A DNA stretch of 64,000 bases from Candidatus Tectimicrobiota bacterium (GTDB lineage: Bacteria > Tectomicrobia > Entotheonellia > Entotheonellales > Entotheonellaceae): assembly GCA_026005175.1 (NCBI GenBank), contig BPKO01000003.1, forward strand, positions 310,001 through 374,000, given 5' to 3'. Under the pieces are notes generated by a model, which was not told the DNA's origin, made no database searches, and saw only the letters and a program-made list of their open reading frames with translations. Of the stretch, positions 44,143 through 53,169 are shown in pieces (positions within the stretch are counted from its first letter, which is position 1; each line of letters opens with the position of its first letter). A program made the translations under genes and the position numbers.

Positions 44143-44373
44143 ATGCAGGAACTGATCGAACAAATCGCCAAGGCCATCGTCGAAAAACCCGAAGAAGTGC
44201 GCGTGCGGCGGATTGAGGGGGAACACACGGTGATCATCGAGCTCCGCGTGGCCAAGGAGGACTTGGGCAAGATCATCGGCAAAAAAGGCAAAACCATCAC
44301 CGCCATGCGCACCATCCTCAATGCCACCCGCGCCCAGAAGGACAAACGCCAGGTTCTCGAAGTCGTCGAGTAA
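44143..44373 (+). CDS. khpA: KH-domain RNA-binding protein KhpA
   Basis: A 76-aa single KH domain, the normal KhpA/YlqC size. The GXXG loop is GKIIGKKGKTITAMRTIL and the first helix is ELIEQIAKAIVEKPEEV. KhpA binds structured or small RNAs, often with KhpB/Jag, and affects cell division and envelope synthesis in Gram-positives. It is normally between rpsP and rimM; here it stands alone, 72 bases before an envelope lipoprotein gene. ATG 44143 has GAGG upstream. Confidence 0.92.
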   Translation: MQELIEQIAKAIVEKPEEVRVRRIEGEHTVIIELRVAKEDLGKIIGKKGKTITAMRTILNATRAQKDKRQVLEVVE

Positions 44374-44444
44374 ACGCGCGCTTGCTTGCCCCCCGTGCCA
44401 TGCCGCGACGGACCAGTGCCGGCGTGCCGGCCAGAGGTGAGGGT

Positions 44445-46386
44445 GTGGCAAAACTGCTCCTCTTCCTGGTCTTGCTGGCCTTAAGCAGCTGCCAGCCGCC
44501 TGCTCCCCGGCCACCGGCTGCCCCGACGCCCCCGCCCCCCCTCCGGCAGCCGAGCAGCGCGCTTTTGCCCAGGCCCAGGCGCTACGGGCTGCCGGGCAAG
44601 CCCGGCAGGCCCTTGCGGCTTTTCGGGCCTTCGTCGCCCAGTACCCGCAGTCGGCGCTTGCCGACGAGGCCCTGCTGGCCGAGGCCGAGCTGGCCGTGCA
44701 GCTCGGCGAAGGAGGAGACAGCACGGCAGGCATACCAGACCCTCATCGCCCGCTTCCCGGACTCCGAACACCTGCCCGCGGCGTACCTTGGCCTGGCGGT
44801 GGTGTTTTACCGCCTGGGTGACGACGGGCAGAGCCAGGCGCTGCTGCAGCGCTATCTCTCTCTGCCCGGCGTCCCCAGCGCCAGCGCCCACTACTACCTG
44901 GGCCTCATCGCCGCCCGGCAAAAGCGGCGGCTTGACGCGGTCGTTGCCTTGCAGCAGGCCCTGGCGCTGGGCCTAGAGCCCGAGCTGGCCAGCGCGGCGC
45001 AGCAGCGCGTGCAGCGCCTGGTGGAACAGGAAATGACGCCTGCCGAGCTCGAGCAGGTGGCCGCGCGCTATCCGGAGAGCGCTCCGGGGGACCTCGCCCT
45101 CCTTGCCCTGGCCCGCCGGCACCGCGACGCCGGAAACCTCACCGACGAGATGGCCGCCCTCAAGCGCTTTACCACGGCTTTCCCCGCGCATCCCGAAGTG
45201 CCGGCGGCCCAGGCACGCCTGCGCGAGCTGACCGCCTGGCTGACCACCGACGCCTCGCGCCTCGGCGTGCTGCTGCCGCTGTCGGGGCCGGCGCGCCTGG
45301 CCGGCGAGCGCGCGCTGCGCGGCATCGAGCTCGCCCTGGCCCAGCTGCAGGCGCACGACCCCGCCTTCTCCCTTTCTCTGGTGGTGCGCGACTCGCAAGG
45401 CGACAGCGCCACGGCCGGCCAGGCCCTGCGGGCGCTGGTCGAGGAAGCGCACGTCATTGCCGTCATCGGTCCCCTGCTCAGCCAAGTCGCCACCGCCCTG
45501 GCGCCGCTGGCCGAAGAGCTGGGCGTGCCGCTCATTTCCCCCTACGCCCGCAGCAGCCAGTTCCCTCTCCTGAGCGCCTACGCCTTTCGCAACAGCCTCA
45601 CCGACGCCGCCCTCGCCCGCTTTGTGGCCGAGTATGCGTTTTACACCCTGCAGCTGCGGCGCTTTGCCGTGCTCTACCCGCAAAATGCCTACGGCAGTGC
45701 CCTTAAAGACGCCTTCATCGAGCACGCGGTGCGCCTGGGCGGCACGGTGGTGGCCGCGACGTCGTATCCGCCGGACGCCACCGACTTCAGCCCGCAGATC
45801 AAGTACCTGGGCGGCATTGACGACGACGCCTTGCGCGACCTCGTGGCTCCCCCGGCGGCGCCTGCCTCTCCCCCTCCCCCCCTCCCCCGCTCTGGCCAAC
45901 CCGTATGACGCGCTGTTTATCCCCGACTACTACGACAAAGCGGGGCTGATTGCGGCGCAGCTGGCCTTTTACAACCTCGCTACCGTGCGCCTCCTGGGTG
46001 CCGACGGCTGGAACGACCCTGGCCTGGTGCAGGTGGGGGAAGCGTTTGTGGAAGGGGCCATCTTCGTGGATGGCTTCTTTGCCGCCTCTCCTTCCCCCCT
46101 GGTGCGGGACTTCGTGGCCGCCTTCCAGGCACGCTACCACGAGCCGCCCGACTTGCTGGCGGCGCAGGCCTACGACACCCTTCGCCTCTGCGTGCAGGCC
46201 CTCAAGAGCGGCGCCCGCAGCCGCGCGCAGCTGCGCGACGCCCTGCTGCAGATCCGCGACTTTCCCGGCGTCTCCGGGCACACCACCATCGACCCGCAGG
46301 GCGACGCCATCAAGGAGCTCTACGTGCTGACCGTGCAGCAGGGCACCCTCGTGCAGCTCAGCCCACCGGTGCTGGCCACGGACTAG
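44445..46386 (+). CDS. LpoA-like penicillin-binding protein activator / periplasmic-binding-protein-fold lipoprotein (three frameshifts)
   Basis: Start at GTG 44445 (AGAGGTGAGG upstream), giving LLLFLVLLALSSCQPP, a lipoprotein signal. A proline linker follows, then a TPR-like region (FVAQYPQSALADEALLAEAEL, TLIARFPDSEHLPAAYLGLAVVFYRLGDDGQS), then a type I periplasmic-binding fold (GVLLPLSGPARLAGERALRGIELAL, VIAVIGPLLSQVATALAPLAEELGVPLISP, FAVLYPQNAYGSALKDAF, DALFIPDYYDKAGLIAAQLAFY). This is the LpoA/Peripla_BP_6 layout. The frame must be corrected at the C-runs 44529-44541 (one C missing), at 44708-44710 (one A extra) and in the C-runs 45870-45888 (one C extra). It converges on mrcA with overlapping stops, supporting a PBP1A-activator role. 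Confidence 0.78.
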
Positions 46387-48800
46387 CGTTCAGCGCGCGG
46401 CTGGATGGCAGAAAACTGCTCGCGGTCGAGGCGGTGGATGTCGCGGCGCAGGTCTGGGGGTGGGGTGGCCGCGGGGGTCGGCTGGGTGCCGTCGACAAAG
46501 GCCTCAAACAGCGTCGGTTCCTGGGTGGCGGCGGTGGCCAGCCGGCCGCTTTGCGCTTCGATGCGCACGAAGCGCACCCCGGGCGGAGCGGGAAAATCGG
46601 TGATGGGCTGCTCTTTTACCGCCTCGCGCATGAAGTCGAGCCAGATGGGGCTTGCCACCCGCCCGCCGGTCTCGCGATAGCCCAGGGTGGTGCGGTCGTC
46701 CATGCCCACCCACACCCCGGCCAGCAGCTCCGGGGTGTAGCCGATGAACCAGGCGTCGCGGAACTCGTTGGTGGTTCCCGTCTTGCCTGCCGCCGGGCGG
46801 CCCAGGGCGCGCACGCGGCGCCCGGTGCCGTGCTCGATCACCCCTTGCAGCAGGCTGGTCATGACGTAGGCCAGCTCCGGGGACATGGCCCGGCGCGCCT
46901 GTGGCAAATGCTCCTCCAGCACCTTGCCGTGGCGGTCGACGATGCGGGTGATGAACAGCGGCGGCACGTACATGCCGGCGTTGGCAAAGACGCCGTAGGC
47001 GGCGGCCAGCTCGAGGAGGGTAACGTCCGAGGCGCCCAGCGCCAGGGAGAGATACGGGGCAAGCGGGCTGGTGATGCCCAGGCGGCGGGCGTAAGCCAGC
47101 ACCGCCGGCACGCCGATTTTGTCTGCCACCCGCACCGTCACCAGGTTGCGCGAATGGGCCAAGGCGGTGCGCAGCGTCGTTGGCCCGTAAAACTTCTCCG
47201 AGTAGTTCTCCGGCTTCCAGTAGGTGTCGGGCTCTGCCCCTGGCTTGACCACCGGCGCGTCGATCACGATCGAGGCCGGCGTCATGCCAGCCTCGAGGGC
47301 CGCGGCGTAAACGATCGGCTTGAACGCCGAGCCCGGCTGCCGCTGCGCCTGCACAGCGCGGTTGAACTGGCTGCGGGCAAAGTCATACCCGCCCACCATG
47401 GCCAGCACTTCCCCGGTGCCCACTTCCATGGCCACCAGCGCGCCTTCCACGGCCGGCTCCTGCTCCAGGAAGAGGCGGTGCGCCTTGCCGGCGGGATCGA
47501 CCGCCAGCACCCGTACCGCGATGACGTCGCCGCGCTGGAAGATCTCCTCGGCTCGCAGCGGCCGGCGCCAGGCATAGTCCTGCTGCAGGTTCGCCTCCCG
47601 CACCCAGGCAAACCCTTCGGCGGGAAGCAGGCCGCGGCCGGCTTTCACCGCCACCACCACTTCGTCGGGGTGCACCTCGAGCACCACCCCGGGCAAGACC
47701 TCGCCCACGCGCACCGTGGGATCGCCGTCGGGCATGGTGACCGCCTGAATGCGCGCCGCATCTACTGCCGCCTCGCCGGTCAGCACCAGGCGCTTAAGTG
47801 GCCCGCGATAGCCGCGGCGCTTGTCAATAGCCCGCAAGCCCTCACGCAGCGCCCGCTCTGCCGCCTGCTGCAAGCGCAAGTCCAGGGTGGTATGCACGGC
47901 GAAGCCGCCGCGGTAAAGCGCCGTGGCGCCATAGTGCTCTTCGAGGTACTGGCGCACGTACTCGACAAAATAGGGGGCCTGCCGGGCAGGCTCCGGCTTG
48001 GGGCGCAGAACCAGGGGCGCTTGCTGTGCTGCCTGCGCCTGCGCCGCGGTGATGTAGCCCTCTTCCACCATGCGCCGCAGCACGTGATCGCGCCGCTTGC
48101 GGCTCAGCTCCGGGTTGACCAGCGGCGAGTAGCGGTTGGGCGCCCGCGGCAGCCCGGCAATCAGCGCCGCTTCGCTGAGGGTGAGCTCGCTAACCGACTT
48201 GCCAAAGTAGGTCTGTGCTGCCGCTTCCACCCCATAGGCGTTGTGGCCGTAAAAGATCTGGTTCAGGTACATCTCCAGGATCTGGTCCTTGCTAAAGCGC
48301 CGCTCGATGCGCAGGGCCAGGATGACTTCTCGCAGCTTGCGCTTCAGGGTGCGCTCGCGGGTAAGAAACAGGGTGCGTGCCAGCTGCTGGGTGATGGTGC
48401 TCGCCCCTTCGCGCACTTCTCCGGCACGCAGGTTGGTCCACAGCGCCCGCAGGATGCCCAGCACGTCAATGCCGTGGTGGGTGTAGAAACGGCTGTCCTC
48501 TACGGCGACGGTGGCCTGGCGCAGGGGCTGCGGGATGGCCTCCAGCGGGACGAGAAAGCGCTTTTCGACGAAGAAATCGGCTAGGGGCTGGCCGTGGCGG
48601 TCGTAGACGGTGGTCACCAGGCTGGGCTGGTAGCGGGTCAGCTCCTCGACGCTGGGCAAATCGGCGGCAAGCTCCCGGTACAGCGCCAGTGCCGCCACGA
48701 GGCCGCCCAGCAAGCCGAGGCCTGCCAGCAAGGCGCTGCCCCACAGCAGGAAACGTAGAAGCCGCCGCGGGCGGTCGTTGGGAGCGCCGGTCTCTCTCAT
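46383..48800 (-). CDS. mrcA: Class A penicillin-binding protein 1A (transglycosylase/transpeptidase)
   Basis: 805 aa. A membrane anchor near residues 12-35 (LLRFLLWGSALLAGLGLLGGLVAALAL) is followed by the GT51 transglycosylase (EDSRFYTHHGIDVLGILRA, EGASTITQQLARTLFL, RKLREVILALRIE). The OB-like insert (~310-420) is typical of Gram-negative PBP1A. The transpeptidase domain has SxxK in GSAFKPIVYAAAL, SRN in AHSRNLVTV and KTGT in AAGKTGTTNEFRDAW. It polymerises and crosslinks peptidoglycan in the periplasm. It is the last gene of the minus-strand operon and faces the LpoA-like gene. Confidence 0.95.
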   Translation of the reverse strand: MRETGAPNDRPRRLLRFLLWGSALLAGLGLLGGLVAALALYRELAADLPSVEELTRYQPSLVTTVYDRHGQPLADFFVEKRFLVPLEAIPQPLRQATVAVEDSRFYTHHGIDVLGILRALWTNLRAGEVREGASTITQQLARTLFLTRERTLKRKLREVILALRIERRFSKDQILEMYLNQIFYGHNAYGVEAAAQTYFGKSVSELTLSEAALIAGLPRAPNRYSPLVNPELSRKRRDHVLRRMVEEGYITAAQAQAAQQAPLVLRPKPEPARQAPYFVEYVRQYLEEHYGATALYRGGFAVHTTLDLRLQQAAERALREGLRAIDKRRGYRGPLKRLVLTGEAAVDAARIQAVTMPDGDPTVRVGEVLPGVVLEVHPDEVVVAVKAGRGLLPAEGFAWVREANLQQDYAWRRPLRAEEIFQRGDVIAVRVLAVDPAGKAHRLFLEQEPAVEGALVAMEVGTGEVLAMVGGYDFARSQFNRAVQAQRQPGSAFKPIVYAAALEAGMTPASIVIDAPVVKPGAEPDTYWKPENYSEKFYGPTTLRTALAHSRNLVTVRVADKIGVPAVLAYARRLGITSPLAPYLSLALGASDVTLLELAAAYGVFANAGMYVPPLFITRIVDRHGKVLEEHLPQARRAMSPELAYVMTSLLQGVIEHGTGRRVRALGRPAAGKTGTTNEFRDAWFIGYTPELLAGVWVGMDDRTTLGYRETGGRVASPIWLDFMREAVKEQPITDFPAPPGVRFVRIEAQSGRLATAATQEPTLFEAFVDGTQPTPAATPPPDLRRDIHRLDREQFSAIQPRAER

Positions 48801-48816
48801 GGCAGGCTCGCTCTGC

Positions 48817-49512
48817 TTATCGCAGGCCCAGCTCGCGCTGGATGCACTGCATGTCGTGCCACACCGCCCGCTTGGCCTGCGGATTGCGCAGCAGGTAAGC
48901 GGGGTGGTACGTGGGCATCACTTTTACCTCGCCCAGGCTGTGGAAGCGACCGCGCAAGCGGGTGATTTTCTCGTCGGTGCGCAGCAGCGTCTGGGCGGCA
49001 AAGGTGCCCAGGGCGCAGATCACGCGCGGCCGCAGGCAAGCCAGCTGCGCTTCGAGCAGGGGGCGGCAGGCGGCGATTTCGTCGGGCAGCGGGTTGCGGT
49101 TGTGCGGCGGCCGGCACTTCACCACGTTGAGAATGTAAACCTGCTCGCGCCGCAAGCCGATGGCCTCGATGATGCGCGTCAGCAGCTCCCCGGCCGGCCC
49201 CACAAAGGGCTCTCCCCGGCGGTCTTCTTCATAGCCGGGCGCTTCGCCCACGAACACCAGCGAGGCTGCCGGATCGCCCACCCCAAAGACCACCTGGGTT
49301 CGCGTCTGGTGCAGGCGGCAGTTGCGGCACGCCCGCGCCACTTCGGCCAGCTGCTGCAAGCGCTGCGCCGCGTCGGCAGGGGGCGGCGCGGCCGCCACGG
49401 CGGCCTGTGGCCTTGGCGGCCGCAGCGGCAGGTCCTCGACACCCAGCAGCTGCAAGTACTCGAGATAGCGGCGCAAGGCAGCAGCCGCTTCCGCCACGGT
49501 CGCGTGCGGCAT
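48817..49512 (-). CDS. Family 4 (iron-sulfur) uracil-DNA glycosylase
   Basis: A 231-aa type 4/5 UDG. An FeS-cluster Cys pair is visible in CRNCRLHQ, followed by VFVGEAPGYEEDRRGEPFVGPAGELLTRII (motif 1), YILNVVKCRPPHNRNPLPDE (with a third Cys) and MPTYHPAYLLRNP (motif 3); another Cys lies in EIAACRPLLEAQ. It excises uracil from DNA. The ~60 N-terminal residues are a Pro/Ala-rich extension. The gene is 3 bases after coaBC. UDG is often found near coaBC in deltaproteobacteria. Confidence 0.9.
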   Translation of the reverse strand: MPHATVAEAAAALRRYLEYLQLLGVEDLPLRPPRPQAAVAAAPPPADAAQRLQQLAEVARACRNCRLHQTRTQVVFGVGDPAASLVFVGEAPGYEEDRRGEPFVGPAGELLTRIIEAIGLRREQVYILNVVKCRPPHNRNPLPDEIAACRPLLEAQLACLRPRVICALGTFAAQTLLRTDEKITRLRGRFHSLGEVKVMPTYHPAYLLRNPQAKRAVWHDMQCIQRELGLR

Positions 49513-49515
49513 CGC

Positions 49516-50730
49516 TTAGCTCCGTGCCTTCTGCGCCAGCAGCGCCTGCACCCGGTCCAGAATGCACGCCGCGAGCTGCTTCTTGCTCATGGTGGGCAGC
49601 TCCTCCACCTGGCCGCTGGCGTGCAGGATGCGTACCCGATTGAAGTCGCTGGCAAAGCCCAGCGTGGGGTCGGTAACGTCGTTGGCCACGATGAAGTCGA
49701 GGTGCTTTTTCTGGAGCTTCTCCTGGGCGTGGCGCAGCAAGTCCTGCGTTTCGGCAGCAAAGCCCACCAGGATGCGCTCGCCTTTCTGAGCGCCCAGCTC
49801 GGCCAGGATGTCGGGGTTGCGCTCCAGCTCGATCACCACCGCCGCTTCGTCTTTCTTGACCTTGTGCGTGGCCACCGCCTTGGGGCGAAAGTCGGCCACC
49901 GCCGCCGTCTTGATCACCACGTGCGCTGCCGGGGCATGGGCCAGCACCGCCTCCCGCATCTCCAGCGCGGTGCGCACCCGCACACACTCCACCCCAGGGG
50001 GCGCTTCCAGGTGGGTGGGCCCGGTTACCAGCACCACGCGGGCACCGCGCCGCTGCGCCAGCTCGGCAATGGCAAAACCGGTCTTGCCCGAAGAGCGGTT
50101 GGAGATATGGCGCACGGGATCGATGGGCTCTTGTGTGGGGCCGGCGGTCACCAGCACCACTTTGCCGGCCAGCGCCGAGGCCTCCTGCAAGCAGGCCGCC
50201 ACTTCCTGCACCAGCGCCGCGGGGTCGAGGCTCCACGCCGCCTCTTCCCCCTCGGGCAGCGCCGGCTCGGCCTGCTCGTAAAGCACCATGCCTGCCTCGC
50301 GCAGCCGCCGCAAGTTGTGCTGCACCAGCGGGTGCTGGTAGGCAGGGGCTTTTCCCGGAAAAGCCACCACGGTGAGGCCGCGGTGCAGCAGCGCCGCCCG
50401 CACCAGGGGCTCGTCGGCACACGCGGTGGCCAGCTTGGCCAGCAGGGCGGGCGTGGCTGGCACCACCACCAGGGCGTCGAGCCCGCGCACCAGCGCTTCT
50501 AAAGGACGAAACGCCGTGCCCTGGAGCAGGCCATAGGGCTGGTCGGCGGGGATCACTTCCTCACTGGTCAGGCTCTGAAACGTCAGGGCGGGGACAAAGG
50601 CCTCGGTTTCCGCGCTCAGCACCACGCGCACGCGGGCGCCCGCCCGCTGCAAGGCCCGCAGCACCTCCACGGCGAGCCATGCCAGGGGCCCACCGCCGGC
50701 ACCCAGAAGCACGTGCTTGTGCTGGAGCAT
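49516..50730 (-). CDS. coaBC: CoaBC-like protein: intact CoaB (phosphopantothenate-cysteine ligase), degenerate CoaC half
   Basis: 404 aa. Residues ~185-400 are CoaB with VLVTAGPTQEPIDPVRHISNRSSGKTGFAIAELA, TAAVADFRPKA and VKKDE. The first ~180 residues have the flavoprotein (CoaC) fold pattern, but the catalytic signatures of E. coli Dfp are missing. The His of GHIELGKWAD is replaced (RPLEALVRGLDA), the PAMN motif is replaced by FPGKAPAY and no ACGDxGPGRM-type Cys loop is present. CoaB would condense 4'-phosphopantothenate with Cys; the decarboxylation may be done by another protein. ATG 50730 overlaps the gmk stop (TGATG). Confidence 0.85.
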   Translation of the reverse strand: MLQHKHVLLGAGGGPLAWLAVEVLRALQRAGARVRVVLSAETEAFVPALTFQSLTSEEVIPADQPYGLLQGTAFRPLEALVRGLDALVVVPATPALLAKLATACADEPLVRAALLHRGLTVVAFPGKAPAYQHPLVQHNLRRLREAGMVLYEQAEPALPEGEEAAWSLDPAALVQEVAACLQEASALAGKVVLVTAGPTQEPIDPVRHISNRSSGKTGFAIAELAQRRGARVVLVTGPTHLEAPPGVECVRVRTALEMREAVLAHAPAAHVVIKTAAVADFRPKAVATHKVKKDEAAVVIELERNPDILAELGAQKGERILVGFAAETQDLLRHAQEKLQKKHLDFIVANDVTDPTLGFASDFNRVRILHASGQVEELPTMSKKQLAACILDRVQALLAQKARS

Positions 50731-51377
50731 CACCCGTCCTCGGTGGCAGGGGTGGCGGCCTGGAGGAGGCCGCTTACCAGGGCACAGCCCACGCGCCGCA
50801 CGCGATGGCGCTCGGCGACGACGATCGCCCGCAGCACCGCCACCGCTTTGGCCAGCTCGTCGTTGACCACCACGTAGTCGTACTCAGTATAGTGCGCCAG
50901 CTCTTGGCGGGCAACCGCCAGGCGCCGGGCCACCGCGGCCGGCGACTCCGAACCGCGCTGCTGCAGCCGCGCCCGCAGCACCTCCCACGAGGGGGGAAGG
51001 ACGAAGACAAACACCGCGTCGAGGCCGGCCGCCCGCAGCTGTGCTGCCCCCTGCACGTCGATGGCCAGCAGCACGTCCTTGCCGGCGTGGGTGGCGGCTT
51101 CGACTTGCTGGCGCGAGGTGCCGTACCACTCCCCGTGCACTTCGGCCCACTCCAGGAAGTCTCCGGCAGCCACGTGCTGGCGAAATACCTCGCGCGACAC
51201 AAAGTAGTACTCCCGCCCGTGGCGCTCCCCGGGCCGTGGCGGCCGCGTGGTATACGAGACAGACTGCACCACGTCGTCCAGCTCGGCCACCAGGCGCTGG
51301 CAGAGGGACGTCTTGCCCGCGCCCGAGGGGGCGGAAACCACAAACAGCACGCCGCGGCGCGTCGGTGTCTTGTCCAT
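50730..51377 (-). CDS. gmk: Guanylate kinase
   Basis: A 215-aa enzyme. P-loop FVVSAPSGAGKTSLCQRLV, GMP-binding region SVSYTTRPPRPGERHGREYYFVSRE and the lid region SWEVLRARLQQRGSES. It phosphorylates GMP to GDP. GCAGGAGCACC precedes the start; it is 21 bases after yicC. The usual downstream rpoZ (omega subunit) is absent and coaBC overlaps directly. Confidence 0.95.
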   Translation of the reverse strand: MDKTPTRRGVLFVVSAPSGAGKTSLCQRLVAELDDVVQSVSYTTRPPRPGERHGREYYFVSREVFRQHVAAGDFLEWAEVHGEWYGTSRQQVEAATHAGKDVLLAIDVQGAAQLRAAGLDAVFVFVLPPSWEVLRARLQQRGSESPAAVARRLAVARQELAHYTEYDYVVVNDELAKAVAVLRAIVVAERHRVRRVGCALVSGLLQAATPATEDG

Positions 51378-51398
51378 GCGGTGCTCCTGCCGGCGCCG

Positions 51399-52274
51399 CT
51401 ACTCGATATTCTGGATCTGCTCGCGCATTTTTTCGAGCTCGCTTTTGAGGTCTACCACCTGCTGGGAAAGCAAGGCGTCGTTGCCTTTGGCCCCGATGGT
51501 ATTCACCTCGCGGTGCATTTCCTGCACCAGGAAGTCCAGCTTGCGCCCCACCGGCCCGGCCTCGGCCAGCAGGCGCTCGCACGCCGCCACGTGCGAGGCG
51601 AGGCGGGTGAGCTCTTCGGCAATGTCGGCGCGCTCGGCAAACAGCACCACCTCCTGGGCCAGCCGCTCGGCCGCCACGGGCACCTCGGGGAAGAGCTCCT
51701 GCAGGCGCTGCTGCAGCCGCTGGCGGTACTCGGCAACCACCACCGCGCTGCGCTGGCGAAGGGCTTCCAGGTGCGCGGCGACGGTGCGCAGGCGCTCCTG
51801 CAGGTCGCGGCGGAGGAACTCCCCTTCCTGGGCGCGCATGGCACACAGGGCCTGCAGGGCCTCACGTAACCCCTGGGCCAGCACCTCCCACAGCGCCTCG
51901 AGGTCGGCCGTTGCCTCTTCCACCCGCAAAATGTCGCGCAGGCCAAGCACCAAGGCGAGGTCGACGGTGCCCGGCAGCTGCAAGGCCTCCTGGAGCTGCT
52001 GCAAGGCCTGGCAGTACTGGCGGGCCAGAGCCACGTCGAGCGCCAGGGTGCGGCCGCTGCCGCCGCTGTCCTGGGGCACGACGCGCACTTCCACCCGCCC
52101 CCGCGTCACGTAAGTAGCAATGAGCTGGCGCATGCGGGGCTCCAGCGGGGCATAGGTGGGGGGGCAGCGCAGGGCGATATCGAGAAAGCGGTGGTTGACC
52201 GAGCGCACTTCCACCAGCAAGGCCAAGTCGCCTTGCCGCACTTCGCTGCGGCCATAGCCAGTCATGCTGTGCAT
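51399..52274 (-). CDS. yicC: YicC family endoribonuclease
   Basis: A 291-aa protein with both conserved ends. The N-terminus MHSMTGYGRSEVRQGDLALLVEVRSVNHRFLDI and the C-terminus KLDFLVQEMHREVNTIGAKGNDALLSQQVVDLKSELEKMREQIQNIE are hallmarks of YicC, an endoribonuclease involved in small-RNA turnover and stress responses. The yicC-gmk order is conserved across many bacteria. It follows the FlgT-like gene by 15 bases. Confidence 0.95.
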   Translation of the reverse strand: MHSMTGYGRSEVRQGDLALLVEVRSVNHRFLDIALRCPPTYAPLEPRMRQLIATYVTRGRVEVRVVPQDSGGSGRTLALDVALARQYCQALQQLQEALQLPGTVDLALVLGLRDILRVEEATADLEALWEVLAQGLREALQALCAMRAQEGEFLRRDLQERLRTVAAHLEALRQRSAVVVAEYRQRLQQRLQELFPEVPVAAERLAQEVVLFAERADIAEELTRLASHVAACERLLAEAGPVGRKLDFLVQEMHREVNTIGAKGNDALLSQQVVDLKSELEKMREQIQNIE

Positions 52275-52289
52275 GGCGCTCGCTCCGTG

Positions 52290-53165
52290 CTAGCTGTCCT
52301 GGCCGCTTTCCGCGGCTTGGCGCGCTGCCTGCAGCACGGGAAGCACGCGCGCGGCAAGCTGCCGGGCCGCTTTCTCCAGCGCCTGCCGGCGCGCCAGCAC
52401 CGCATCGCCGTGCAGCACCGTGGTTTCGACTTGCTCGCGGGCAAGCGCTTGCGTGGCGCCGGCGGCAAACACGGCAAGGGTGGCGGTGGCTTGCACCGCA
52501 TGCAAGGCCAGGCCGGCCACCTGGCTCTGGAGCTCGTGCGCTTCGGCCTGACTAAGTAGCACGAAGTCCACCCCTTTCTCCTGCCCTTCCTGCAAAACCC
52601 GCGCTTCCGGCAGGGCCTCTGTCGCGGCAGTAACCTCAAAGCCCTGCTCGCCGAGGGCCGAGCGCAGCACGCTCGCCACCACCCCCGGCAGAGCAGCGGC
52701 AAGGCCACCTCCCTCGCCCGGCGCCTCGCGCACCGCCAGCAGCACCCGCCCGCGCTGCCGCTGCGTCAGCCCCAAGGCGGTAAGACGAGCAGTGACGTCA
52801 GCGACCGCCACTTCGACCTCCAGCCCCATGCGGTAGACTTTCTGCCCCACGTCGGGGTATTCCCACAAGATACGGTAGCTGCGGATGTAGCGCAGGGTGC
52901 TGGCAAACAGCTCGCGCTCAAGCGTCTGGCGCCGCGCCAGCTGCACTTCGGGCGGCACCAGCTCGGCCACCACCCGCTCCAGCGCCTCGCGCAGGGCGCC
53001 CTCGAGGGCACGGCGGCGTGCGGCCGCCTCGTCGCGCCGCACGATGGCCCCCACCCCTTCCACCGTTTGCACCGCGGGCACGGCCAGCCCCGGGCTGGCA
53101 AGGAGCAGGACGGCGGCAAGCACGCCCAGCCAGGGCCGGACTCGCAGGCGACCGCCGCTGGCCAT
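52290..53165 (-). CDS. Secreted protein with FlgT N-terminal-like domain
   Basis: 291 aa from ATG 53165 (MASGGRLRVRPWLGVLAAVLLLASPGLAVP), so it is exported with a cleavable signal. VQTVEGVGAIVRRDEAAARRRALEGALREALERVVAELV matches the FlgT_N / LPP20-type motif (glycine-rich strand then an alanine-rich helix). The remainder includes a long amphipathic region with an alternating strand/helix pattern and no motifs I recognise. No flagellar genes are near. Its position inside the yicC-gmk operon, between a pseudouridine synthase and yicC with 4-15 base gaps, is unusual. Function unknown. Confidence 0.7.
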   Translation of the reverse strand: MASGGRLRVRPWLGVLAAVLLLASPGLAVPAVQTVEGVGAIVRRDEAAARRRALEGALREALERVVAELVPPEVQLARRQTLERELFASTLRYIRSYRILWEYPDVGQKVYRMGLEVEVAVADVTARLTALGLTQRQRGRVLLAVREAPGEGGGLAAALPGVVASVLRSALGEQGFEVTAATEALPEARVLQEGQEKGVDFVLLSQAEAHELQSQVAGLALHAVQATATLAVFAAGATQALAREQVETTVLHGDAVLARRQALEKAARQLAARVLPVLQAARQAAESGQDS

Positions 53166-53169
53166 GGGG

